Origin: Gp6-AA40 sp050742535
GTDB taxonomy: Bacteria > Acidobacteriota > Vicinamibacteria > Vicinamibacterales > UBA2999
Direction: 5' to 3'
Assembly: GCA_050742535.1 (NCBI GenBank)
Contig: JBOGIQ010000131.1
Span: 1-14,535 of the forward strand
Length of the DNA: 14,535 nt
Numbering within the stretch: position 1 is the stretch's first letter; each line of letters starts with the position of its first letter. The position numbers were made by a program, and so were the translations under genes. The notes beneath the pieces are model-generated. The model saw only the letters and a program-made list of their open reading frames with translations, was not told where the DNA came from and did not search any database. Below are positions 5,443 through 12,338 of this stretch, piece by piece.

Positions 5443-8223
5443 ATGGCTAAACCGCTTGTCATCGTCGAGTCGCCCGCGAAAGCGAAGACGCTGGGCCGCT
5501 TCCTCGGAAACAAATACCGCGTGGAGGCGAGCTACGGTCACATTCGCGATCTGCCCGAGTCGGCCGCCGAAGTTCCCAAGGAAATCAAGGAGAAGGACTG
5601 GGGCCGTCTTGGCGTGGATGTCGATCAGGACTTCACCCCTTATTACGTCGTCCCCGGCGACAAGAAGAAGCAGGTCGCGCACCTCAAAGGCGCGGTGAAG
5701 GAAGCGTCTGAACTGCTGCTGGCCACCGACCCTGACCGCGAGGGCGAATCAATCAGCTGGCACCTCGCGCAGGTGCTGAAGCCGAGGATTCCCGTTCGCC
5801 GGATCGTGTTCCACGAGATCACCGAAGATGCGGTCAAGGAGGCGCTCGAGAACCCGAGCGACGTGAACGAGAACCTCGTTCGCGCGCAGGAGAGCCGGCG
5901 CATCCTCGATCGCCTGTACGGCTACACGCTCTCGCCGGTGCTGTGGAAGAAGGTGCAGACCGGTTTGAGCGCCGGGCGCGTGCAGAGTGTTGCCGTGCGC
6001 CTGATCGTCGAGCGCGAGGAGGAGCGACGCGCGTTCCGGACCGCGGTCTACTGGGATCTCGAGGCGACGCTCAAAGGAGACGGGCGCGAGTTCGTCGCCA
6101 CGCTCGTCCGCGTGGGCGATCGACGCATCGCCAGCGGCAAGGATTTCGATCCGCAGACGGGAGAGTTGAAGAACGCGAACGCCCGGCTGCTCGACGAGCA
6201 GGCCACGAACACGCTCGTCGACACGCTGCGGGCACACGTGCCCTGGACGGTCTCGTCCGTCGAGCAGAAGCCCGGCGTCGAGCGTCCGGCCCCGCCGTTT
6301 ACGACCTCGACGCTCACGCAGGAAGCCAGCCGCAAGCTTGGATTCGCCACCGAGCGGACGATGCAGATCGCGCAGCGGCTGTTTCAGGGCGTGGATTCGG
6401 TGGATGGCCAGGGCGGGTTGATCACGTATCACCGCACCGACTCGACGACGCTGTCGGACAAGGCGCTGCAGGAATCCGCGCGCGTCATTCGCAGCATGTT
6501 CGGCGGCGACTATTACGACGGTCCGCGGCGCTACCAGACGCGGGTGAAGAACGCGCAGGAAGCGCACGAGGCAATCCGGCCGACGAATTTCAACCTCACG
6601 CCGAGCCAGCTCGAGGGCGTGCTCGACATCGACGAGCTGCGGATTTACGAGCTGATCTGGAAGCGGACGATGGCGTCGCAGATGGTCGACGCGCGCGTGC
6701 TGCGGACGTCGATCGAGATTTCCGCGAAGGCGCCGAACGATGAGGCCGCGGTGCTCACGGCCAGCGGCAAGGCGATCGAGTTCGCCGGCTTCCGTCGTGC
6801 CTACGTCGAAGGCAGCGACGATCCCGCGGCGGAGCTCGAGGAGCAGGAAGCGATCCTGCCGCAGTGTCAGGTCGGCGATCAGATTCACGCTGCCGATGAC
6901 GTAGGGCGCCGCTTCAGCGGTGCCGAAGCGGACACGGCGATTGCGCTTCTCGGCATCGAGCCGAAGCGCCACGAAACGTCGCCGCCGGCGCGGTTCACGG
7001 AAGCCTCGCTCATCAAGGAGCTGGAGCGCCTCGGGATTGGCCGGCCGTCGACCTACGCGCCGACGATCGCGACGATCGTGCGCCGCGGCTACGTCTTCCG
7101 CAACGGCAAGGCGCTCGTCCCGAGCTTCACCGCGTTCGCCGTGACGAAACTGCTGCGCGAGCACTTCGGCGACTTCGTCGAATCGGATTTCACCGCCGAA
7201 ATGGAAGAGGACCTCGACGAGATCTCGCGCGGCGAGCGCGAGTGGATCGAGTTCCTGAAGCAGTTCTACTTCGGCACGAAGAAGCACCGCGGGCTGCTGC
7301 CGGCGGCGGAGAAGGGGGCCGAGAAGGCCGACTATCCGCTGCTCGATCTGGGCGTCGATCCCGACAGTGAGGAGACCGTCCGCGTGCGCATCGGCCGTTT
7401 CGGCCCGTTCGTGCAGGTCGGCGACGGTGGGCCCGGACGGACGGCGTCGCTGCCGGATGAGATCGCGCCGGCAGACCTGACCGTCGAGAAGGCGATGGAG
7501 CTGGTCCGCGCCAAGGCCGAGGGGCCGCGCGCGCTTGGCGTCGATCCGGCGACCGGCCAGAACGTCTACGTCATGAACGGCCGCTACGGCGCGTACGTCC
7601 AGCTTGGCGAGACGCCGGACGCTTCGCCCAAAAGGCAAAAGGCAAAAGGCAAAGGGCAAAAGGCGGAGACGGCGGAGAAGGCGGAGAAGCCGAAGCGTTC
7701 CTCGCTGCAGTCTGGCATGACCGAGTCGACGGTCACGCTCGAAGCGGCGCTCAAGCTGCTCTCGCTGCCGCGGACGGTTGGCCTGCATCCCGACGACAAC
7801 GAACCGATCGTGACGAACTTCGGCCGCTTCGGCCCGTACGTGAAGCACGGCGACGAATTCCGGTCGCTCGAATCCGACGACGACGTCTTCGCGATTTCGT
7901 TCGACGCGGCGCTGGCGCTGATCCGCGCGCCGAAACAGTCGCGCCGGCGCCAGGCGGCAAAGACCGTGCTCAAGGAGCTGACGAAGGACGGGCTGACGAT
8001 CAAGCTGCTGTCCGGCCGCTATGGTCCGTATGTGACCGACGGCAGCCTCAACGCGTCGCTGCCGAAGACGATGAATCCCGAGGCGATCACCTACGATCAG
8101 GCCGCGGAGCTGCTGGCGGCGCGAAAAGATGCCGCGCCCGCGCCGCGCCGTGGGGGATTCAAACGGCGCGCGGCCAAGAGCGCGGCACCGAAGACCAGAG
8201 CACGCAAGGCAGTCGGCGCATAA
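5443..8223 (+). CDS. topA: DNA topoisomerase I (type IA)
   Basis: TopA relaxes negatively supercoiled DNA by passing one strand through a transient nick. The 926-residue protein has the TOPRIM domain at the N-terminus (VIVESPAKAKT with E9, DPDREGE with D96, D98 and E100) and the active-site tyrosine Y329 in ITYHRTDS, where a His replaces the more common Met. GLSAGRVQSVAVRLIVE and the GIGRPSTYAPTI block are present. The C-terminal third has no Cys4 zinc fingers and instead carries four GR(F/Y)G(P/A)(F/Y)V repeats near residues 651, 713, 794 and 858, ending in a basic Arg/Lys/Ala tail. Residues 730-752, between the second and third repeats, are a Lys-rich linker encoded by a purine-rich tandem repeat. 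Located 27 bases after dprA and 36 bases before trmFO. Confidence 0.97.
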   Translation: MAKPLVIVESPAKAKTLGRFLGNKYRVEASYGHIRDLPESAAEVPKEIKEKDWGRLGVDVDQDFTPYYVVPGDKKKQVAHLKGAVKEASELLLATDPDREGESISWHLAQVLKPRIPVRRIVFHEITEDAVKEALENPSDVNENLVRAQESRRILDRLYGYTLSPVLWKKVQTGLSAGRVQSVAVRLIVEREEERRAFRTAVYWDLEATLKGDGREFVATLVRVGDRRIASGKDFDPQTGELKNANARLLDEQATNTLVDTLRAHVPWTVSSVEQKPGVERPAPPFTTSTLTQEASRKLGFATERTMQIAQRLFQGVDSVDGQGGLITYHRTDSTTLSDKALQESARVIRSMFGGDYYDGPRRYQTRVKNAQEAHEAIRPTNFNLTPSQLEGVLDIDELRIYELIWKRTMASQMVDARVLRTSIEISAKAPNDEAAVLTASGKAIEFAGFRRAYVEGSDDPAAELEEQEAILPQCQVGDQIHAADDVGRRFSGAEADTAIALLGIEPKRHETSPPARFTEASLIKELERLGIGRPSTYAPTIATIVRRGYVFRNGKALVPSFTAFAVTKLLREHFGDFVESDFTAEMEEDLDEISRGEREWIEFLKQFYFGTKKHRGLLPAAEKGAEKADYPLLDLGVDPDSEETVRVRIGRFGPFVQVGDGGPGRTASLPDEIAPADLTVEKAMELVRAKAEGPRALGVDPATGQNVYVMNGRYGAYVQLGETPDASPKRQKAKGKGQKAETAEKAEKPKRSSLQSGMTESTVTLEAALKLLSLPRTVGLHPDDNEPIVTNFGRFGPYVKHGDEFRSLESDDDVFAISFDAALALIRAPKQSRRRQAAKTVLKELTKDGLTIKLLSGRYGPYVTDGSLNASLPKTMNPEAITYDQAAELLAARKDAAPAPRRGGFKRRAAKSAAPKTRARKAVGA
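7630..7690 (+). repeat. AAAAGGC tandem repeat inside topA
   Basis: Imperfect tandem AAAAGGC / AAAGGGC units are followed by GGCGGAGAC / GGCGGAGAAG units. The stretch encodes a Lys/Gln/Gly/Ala/Glu-rich linker (residues 730-752) between C-terminal DNA-binding repeats of topoisomerase I. The position in a linker and the simple unit structure suggest an inserted or expanded low-complexity repeat. The strong purine bias stands out from the surrounding gene. Confidence 0.6.
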
Positions 8224-8228
8224 TCCCT

Positions 8229-8251
8229 GTAGAGTCCGGCTTTAGCCGGAT
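8229..8251 (+). repeat. GTAG-headed palindrome, type B, topA-trmFO gap
   Basis: GTAGAG is followed by TCCGGCTTTAGCCGGA and a T. It fills most of the 36-base gap between the topA stop and the trmFO start, so it overlaps the region where the trmFO ribosome binding site would be; no strong Shine-Dalgarno is visible there. Other copies are at 1344-1366 and 9589-9611. Confidence 0.75.
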
Positions 8252-8259
8252 AACTTGGC

Positions 8260-9729
8260 ATGATCCACATCATCGGCGGTGGGCTCGCCGGCTCGGAAGC
8301 GGCCTGGCAGGCTGCGTCCCGCGGCGTGCGCGTCGTCCTTCACGAGATGCGGCCCGTCCGTCCGACCGCGGTTCACAAGACCGACCGGCTCGCCGAGCTC
8401 GTCTGCTCCAATTCGTTTCGCGGCGACAAGCTGGATAACGCCGTCGGGCTGCTGAAGGAAGAAATGCGGCGGCTCGGATCGCTGGTGATGCGCGCGGCCG
8501 ACGCGCACCGCGTGCCGGCAGGCGCCGCGCTGGCCGTCGATCGCGAGCAGTTCTCGCAGGCGATCACCGAAGCCGTCGCCGGGCACCCGCTGATCACCGT
8601 TGTCCGCGAAGAGGTCACGCGGATTCCGGACGACCCTGCGATGTTCCCGCTCGTGATCGCAACCGGACCGCTGACGTCCGCGGCGCTGTCCGCGGACATC
8701 GCCGCTCTCGTCGGCGGCGATCACCTCTACTTCTACGACGCCATCAGCCCCATCGTCCTGTCGGAGACGATCGATCGGTCGAAGGTCTTCCGCGCGTCGC
8801 GCTGGGGCCGGAGTCTTCGCACAGATGATCGTGGCGCGGACGTTGTTACGTCCGCGAAGGCGAGCCCGACAGGGCTCGCCCCACGATCTGACGATCCTGC
8901 GTGCGGCGTGGACGATGGCGAGGGCGATTATCTCAATTGCCCGATGACGGAAGCGGAATACAACCGCTTCTACGACGCCGTCGTCGCGGCGGAATCGGCC
9001 ACCGTGCACGACTTCGACAAGGAGAAGTTCTTCGAGGGCTGCCTGCCGATCGAGGTCATGGCGCACCGCGGCCGCGACACGCTGCGCTTCGGGCCGATGA
9101 AGCCGGTTGGCCTCGTCGATCCGCGTACCGGCCGCACGCCGTTTGCCGTCGTGCAGCTGCGGCAGGACAATCTGGCCGGCGACCACTTCAGCCTGGTCGG
9201 CTTCCAGACGCAGCTGAAGTGGGGCGAGCAGGCGCGCGTGCTGGCGATGATTCCCGGGCTCGAGCACGCCGAGTTCGTGCGGTTCGGCATGGTGCACCGG
9301 AACACCTACATCAACGGCCCCACTGTGCTGCGCGAGACGTGGCAGACGCGGGCGCGCGACGATCTGTTCTTCGCCGGACAGATTTCCGGCGTGGAGGGCT
9401 ACGTGGAATCGGCGGCGTCCGGGCTGATTACCGGACGCAACGCCGCCGCGCTGGTGCTGGGCGAGGAGCCGTCAGCGCCGCCGCGCGCCACAGCCATCGG
9501 TGCGCTTGGTTACTACGTCTCGCACGCCGACCCGCGCAACTATCAGCCGACGAACATCACGTTCGGCATCATGCCCGCCCCCGGCATTGTGGAGTCCGGC
9601 TTCAGCCGGATAGACAAGCGGCCCAGGCACAAGACGAAGAAGGCCGATCGCAAGGCCGCCACCGCCGAACGCGCGCTTGCCGCCCTCGAGGACTGGCTCG
9701 GTGAAAGAGCAGCTCCGATCCTTCCTTGA
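8260..9729 (+). CDS. trmFO: tRNA (uracil-54-C5)-methyltransferase TrmFO, with repeat-encoded insertions
   Basis: TrmFO makes ribothymidine at position 54 of the tRNA T-loop, using methylene-tetrahydrofolate and FAD. The 489-residue protein has the FAD-binding GGGLAGSE at 6-13, the CSNSF motif with Cys49, and NCPM with Cys227, matching the two cysteines used by the family, so the enzyme should be active. Family length is about 435-460; two extra pieces explain the excess. Residues 191-208 (ADVVTSAKASPTGLAP region) are encoded by the two-hairpin element at 8831-8884, within a loop between FRASRWG and GDYLNCPM where relatives have only a few residues. Residues 444-451 (VESGFSRI), just before the C-terminal basic helix, come from the type B palindrome at 9589-9611. 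The gene's 3' end overlaps xerC. Confidence 0.95.
   Translation: MIHIIGGGLAGSEAAWQAASRGVRVVLHEMRPVRPTAVHKTDRLAELVCSNSFRGDKLDNAVGLLKEEMRRLGSLVMRAADAHRVPAGAALAVDREQFSQAITEAVAGHPLITVVREEVTRIPDDPAMFPLVIATGPLTSAALSADIAALVGGDHLYFYDAISPIVLSETIDRSKVFRASRWGRSLRTDDRGADVVTSAKASPTGLAPRSDDPACGVDDGEGDYLNCPMTEAEYNRFYDAVVAAESATVHDFDKEKFFEGCLPIEVMAHRGRDTLRFGPMKPVGLVDPRTGRTPFAVVQLRQDNLAGDHFSLVGFQTQLKWGEQARVLAMIPGLEHAEFVRFGMVHRNTYINGPTVLRETWQTRARDDLFFAGQISGVEGYVESAASGLITGRNAAALVLGEEPSAPPRATAIGALGYYVSHADPRNYQPTNITFGIMPAPGIVESGFSRIDKRPRHKTKKADRKAATAERALAALEDWLGERAAPILP
8831..8884 (-). repeat. two-hairpin composite element (REPIN-like) inserted in trmFO
   Basis: The 54-base element begins GTGG and ends CCAC on the plus strand. 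It contains CGCGGACGT, TTGT, ACGTCCGCG, then AA, then GGCGAGC, loop, GCTCGCC. Reversed, it matches hairpin for hairpin the intergenic element at 40-90. Its length is a multiple of three and it is read through in frame as trmFO residues 191-208. Short inverted bases (GATC) flank it on both sides and may be part of the element or the target. Confidence 0.75.
9589..9611 (+). repeat. GTGG-headed palindrome, type B, inside trmFO
   Basis: GTGGAG followed by TCCGGCTTCAGCCGGA; differs by one loop base from the copies at 1344 and 8229. Read in frame as VESGFSRI in the C-terminal part of TrmFO, between GIMPAPG and the basic DKR-K-K-AERALAALE helix typical of the family. Here the protein reads the opposite strand of the repeat from the obgE copy, so the two proteins carry unrelated peptides from the same element. 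Confidence 0.75.
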
Positions 9730-10654
9730 GTTCCTGCGCCTGAATCGCAACGCCTCGCCGCACACCGTGGCGGCGTACGACAGCGACCTCTCGCAGTTCC
9801 TCTCCTTCGCTGCAGGCCACCATCGCACACTCCGAGCGGAGCTGCGGCCCAAGCAGATCGACCTGCCCACGGTCCGTGCGTTCATGGCCGATCTGTACCG
9901 GCAGGGCCAGGCGCGATCGTCGGTCTCGCGCAAGCTGTCGGCGCTGCGGACGTTCACGCGCTACATGCGCCGCGAGGGCTGGATCGAGGGCGACCCGGTG
10001 GCGCTGGCGGCGTCGCCGAAGCGCGAGCAGAAGGTCCCGGCGCACCTGTCCGTGGACGAGATGTCGACGCTGCTCTCGACGCCGGATTCGACCGAGCCGT
10101 TAGGCTGCCGCGACCGCGCGATCCTCGAGCTGTTCTACGCGTCGGGCCTTCGTCTGAGCGAGCTGGTCGGGCTCGACGTCGAGGACGTGAACCTGAGCGC
10201 CCGCATGGTCCGCGTGATGGGGAAGGGCGCGAAGGAACGGATCGTCCCGTTCAACGAGACGACGAAGCAGGCGATTCTGAGATGGCTGAAGGACCGGCCG
10301 TTGCTGGCAACCGCGAAGAGCGCGAAGCACGCGAAGGCAGACGATCCATTGTTCGTGAATTTCCGCGGGTCACGCCTGACCGGCCGCAGCGTGCAACGGC
10401 TGGTCGCGCGCTACGTCAGCCTGTGCAGCACGCGCTTCGGGATCAGCCCGCATGCCCTGCGGCACTCGTTCGCGACGCACCTGCTCGAGCGCGGGGCCGA
10501 CCTTCGCGCCATCCAGGAACTCCTCGGCCACGTGCAGCTCTCGACGACGCAGCGGTATACGCACGTCAACGCCGCGCAACTGCTCGACGTGTACCGCAAG
10601 TCGCATCCAAGAGCGCGTAGTGTCCGCCTTCAGGCGGACCCTAAATCATCGTGA
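9701..10654 (+). CDS. xerC: Tyrosine recombinase XerC
   Basis: XerC resolves chromosome dimers at dif together with a partner recombinase. From a GTG start at 9701 the protein is 317 residues: the N-terminal SAM-like core-binding domain (about 1-105, NASPHTVAAYDSDL) and the C-terminal catalytic domain with R151, K175, H251, R254, H277 and nucleophile Y286, so the full catalytic set is present. A TTG at 9677 is an alternative start, but GTG fits the family N-terminus (KEQLRSFLEFL) and has GAGG upstream. It overlaps trmFO by 29 bases and the next gene by four (GTGA). Two repeat-derived pieces are seen: AKSAKHAK near residues 205-212 and SVRLQAD at 307-313 near the C-terminus. Both lie outside catalytic residues. 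Confidence 0.94.
   Translation: MKEQLRSFLEFLRLNRNASPHTVAAYDSDLSQFLSFAAGHHRTLRAELRPKQIDLPTVRAFMADLYRQGQARSSVSRKLSALRTFTRYMRREGWIEGDPVALAASPKREQKVPAHLSVDEMSTLLSTPDSTEPLGCRDRAILELFYASGLRLSELVGLDVEDVNLSARMVRVMGKGAKERIVPFNETTKQAILRWLKDRPLLATAKSAKHAKADDPLFVNFRGSRLTGRSVQRLVARYVSLCSTRFGISPHALRHSFATHLLERGADLRAIQELLGHVQLSTTQRYTHVNAAQLLDVYRKSHPRARSVRLQADPKSS
10309..10338 (+). repeat. GCGAAGx low-complexity repeat inside xerC
   Basis: Three imperfect units of the form (C/A)GCGAAG(A/C) (CCGCGAAGAG, CGCGAAGCAC, GCGAAGGC) encode a Lys/Ala-rich stretch (AKSAKHAK) between two catalytic-domain segments, in a loop where relatives usually have a few residues. It resembles the CGAAG-type tandem repeats in high-GC Acidobacteriota genomes, but only three units are present and the call is tentative. 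Confidence 0.4.
10617..10639 (+). repeat. GTAG-headed palindrome, type A, at the end of xerC
   Basis: GTAG followed by TGTCCGCCTTCAGGCGGAC, identical in its 23 bases to the copies flanking 12238-12330. It encodes RSVRLQAD (306-313) and places the xerC stop and the overlapping GTG start of the DUF1697 gene about 12 bases downstream. The junction of xerC to a gene that is not its usual neighbour lies here. Confidence 0.8.
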
Positions 10655-11184
10655 CTCACGTGGCGTTTCTTCGAGCGGTGAATGTCGGCGGGCGCGGGCT
10701 CGTGAAGATGACCGACCTGCAGAAGGCGTTCACCGCCGCCGGGGCAAAGAACGCCCGCACCGTGATCGCCAGCGGCAACGTCGTCTTCGAGGCGCCAGGG
10801 GCACTTGGCCCGCTGCGCGAACGAATCGTGAAGAAGGTCCGGCCGCTGCTCGGCGCCGATCCGGAGATCGCGTTTCGCACGCTGCCGTACCTGGTGCGGA
10901 TGATTGCCGCCGCGCCGTTCGGTCCGCTCGCCGAGGACCGGACGGTCAAGCTGTACGTGCTGTTTCTGCTCGGTAAGCCGAAACGGCTGCCCGCGTTCCC
11001 GATGACAATCCCGAAAGAAGTGATCGAGGTGTCCGGCATGTACGACCAGGACGCGCTGATCGTCAGCCGGCGGAAACCGAACGGGTTTTACGGGTTTCCA
11101 GGTCTGTGGACGGAGAAGGAACTTGGAGTCGCGTCGACCGGCCGCAACTGGTCGACGCTTCTCCGCATCGTCGGAAAAACCTAA
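10651..11184 (+). CDS. DUF1697 family protein
   Basis: The 177-residue protein matches the DUF1697 family, whose function is unknown: it opens THVAFLRAVNVGGRGLVKMTDL, has the conserved ARTVIASGNVVFE block and the C-terminal GRNWSTLLRIV. Length is normal for the family (about 180). The GTG start at 10651 overlaps the xerC stop (GTGA), so translation is probably coupled to xerC. In many genomes the place after xerC is taken by hslV-hslU; here it is this gene. There is no signal peptide, so it is probably cytoplasmic. It ends convergent with the next gene with a 4-base overlap of the stop codons. Confidence 0.9.
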   Translation: MTHVAFLRAVNVGGRGLVKMTDLQKAFTAAGAKNARTVIASGNVVFEAPGALGPLRERIVKKVRPLLGADPEIAFRTLPYLVRMIAAAPFGPLAEDRTVKLYVLFLLGKPKRLPAFPMTIPKEVIEVSGMYDQDALIVSRRKPNGFYGFPGLWTEKELGVASTGRNWSTLLRIVGKT

Positions 11185-12191
11185 TCGTTGAGGAATCTCC
11201 GCGCGACTTCGACGTTGCACTTCTGATTCGAATGCGGCATTCCCGGCCGGTACTGCAGCCGGCCTGACCATTCCGCCGGCCCGGTCAGATACACCGGATC
11301 CTCGACGGTGCCGGAGTAGATCAGCGACTTGCCGTCGGGAGCCACTCCGAACCGCTCGGTGAGCTTCTTCTGGTCGCTGCTCGGCACGCCGGTCGAGAGG
11401 CCCATGTCGTGCTTCGTGAAGTTCGTGGTCTCGACGACGAGCGTCTTGCCTTCCCAGCGGCCGACGGAATGGCCATGCAGGAACTGCTGGGATGCGGGCG
11501 GGTGCTTGCGTCCATCGAGGTAAATCGTTCGCTGCGTGTCCATCCAGTCAATCTTCATCAACACCTTGTCCTTCTGGACGGTGATCGTGGTGGCGACCGG
11601 ATAGAACATCGTCGAAGGCAGGCCGATCGGGATGCAGTCCTTCTGCGTCGTTGCGCGGGAATCGGACATCTTCTTTCCGATCGCTCTCGCCTCTTCCGTT
11701 CGTGGCCATTTCGCCGCTGTGCCCATGTACGCGCCGAACGAGGTCGAGAACCACGTTCCGGCGATGCTTGTCGCTATCGCATCCGCCTTCGCGTCGTAGA
11801 TGCTGCGCGAGGCGATGTTGAGCGGCACGTACGAGTTGTCCTTCTGCTTCGTCATGTCGCGGCCGAGCATCAGTTTCTCCGGCTCGCGACGGCTGGGACT
11901 GCCGGCGATGGTGACGATGTCGCCGACCTTGAGCTTGTCCTTGGTGAAGCCGAGGGCATTGAGCACCGACGCCGCGCCCGCCTCGACCTCCATCCGCTGC
12001 TTGGTCCCGTCCTCTTTCGTGACCTCGAGGGTGAGGTAGATGTGCGGGTTCATGTAGCGGTACTCGACCACCTTGCCGGTGACCGAGATCTTCTTTTGAC
12101 CGTCGAAGGCGGCGGCGCTGTGATGCGCGAGCGCAGGAGCGGCCGCGGCCAGGACAGCCGCGCACGCGAACATGACTGCAAGTTTCTTCAT
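11181..12191 (-). CDS. Secreted DUF6152-type protein with C-terminal WEG-type module
   Basis: The 336-residue protein begins with a signal peptide (MKKLAVMFACAAVLAAAAPALA, cut before HHSAAAFD). Residues about 23-115 match the DUF6152 type: HHS-A-AFD, ISVTGKVVEYRYMNPHIYLTLEV, then VGDIVTIAGSPSRREP. A second half (about 145-336) has RTIYLDGRKHPP, GHSVGRWEGKTLVVETTNF and a GTVEDPVYLTGPAEW stretch, a module that I recall as common in secreted proteins of Acidobacteriota and some Alphaproteobacteria. Function is unknown; a periplasmic location is likely. No catalytic motif is recognised. It starts divergent from the gene at 12339, with an inverted pair of GTAG palindromes between them. Confidence 0.85.
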   Translation of the reverse strand: MKKLAVMFACAAVLAAAAPALAHHSAAAFDGQKKISVTGKVVEYRYMNPHIYLTLEVTKEDGTKQRMEVEAGAASVLNALGFTKDKLKVGDIVTIAGSPSRREPEKLMLGRDMTKQKDNSYVPLNIASRSIYDAKADAIATSIAGTWFSTSFGAYMGTAAKWPRTEEARAIGKKMSDSRATTQKDCIPIGLPSTMFYPVATTITVQKDKVLMKIDWMDTQRTIYLDGRKHPPASQQFLHGHSVGRWEGKTLVVETTNFTKHDMGLSTGVPSSDQKKLTERFGVAPDGKSLIYSGTVEDPVYLTGPAEWSGRLQYRPGMPHSNQKCNVEVARRFLND

Positions 12192-12237
12192 GGCAGGAAA
12201 TTGTCTCCCCGATCGCGGCGCGCCGCAACCTGCCGAC

Positions 12238-12330
12238 GTAGTGTCCGCCTTCAGGCGGACCGGGCGGCTCGAAATCGCGCCGGAAACGCGGTAGGCTTCC
12301 GCGATTGGTCCGCCTGAAGGCGGACACTAC
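12238..12330. repeat. REPIN: inverted pair of type A palindromes
   Basis: GTAG-TGTCCGCCTTCAGGCGGAC (12238-12260) and its exact reverse complement (12308-12330) flank a 47-base spacer. GTAG lies at the left end and CTAC at the right end. The spacer carries AATCGCG and CGCGATT in inverted orientation, so the whole 93 bases can form one long stem with a nested inner stem. This is the two-REP inverted architecture of a REPIN. It fills most of the divergent gap between the gene at 12191 and the gene at 12339, and the ribosome binding site GAGG of the latter begins directly after CTAC. Confidence 0.85.
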
Positions 12331-12338
12331 GAGGACTC

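Noticed and set aside
5749..7848. A 699-residue open frame on the minus strand opposite topA
   Set aside because: It is antisense to a well-supported topA gene, shows no protein motif, and is rich in Arg/Leu/Asp typical of high-GC shadow frames.
8242..9297. A 351-residue open frame on the minus strand opposite trmFO
   Set aside because: Antisense to trmFO, whose FAD and Cys motifs are intact; amino-acid make-up is that of a shadow frame.
614..12330. CRISPR array made of the repeated palindromes
   Set aside because: Copies are kilobases apart, lack regular spacers and no cas genes are visible.
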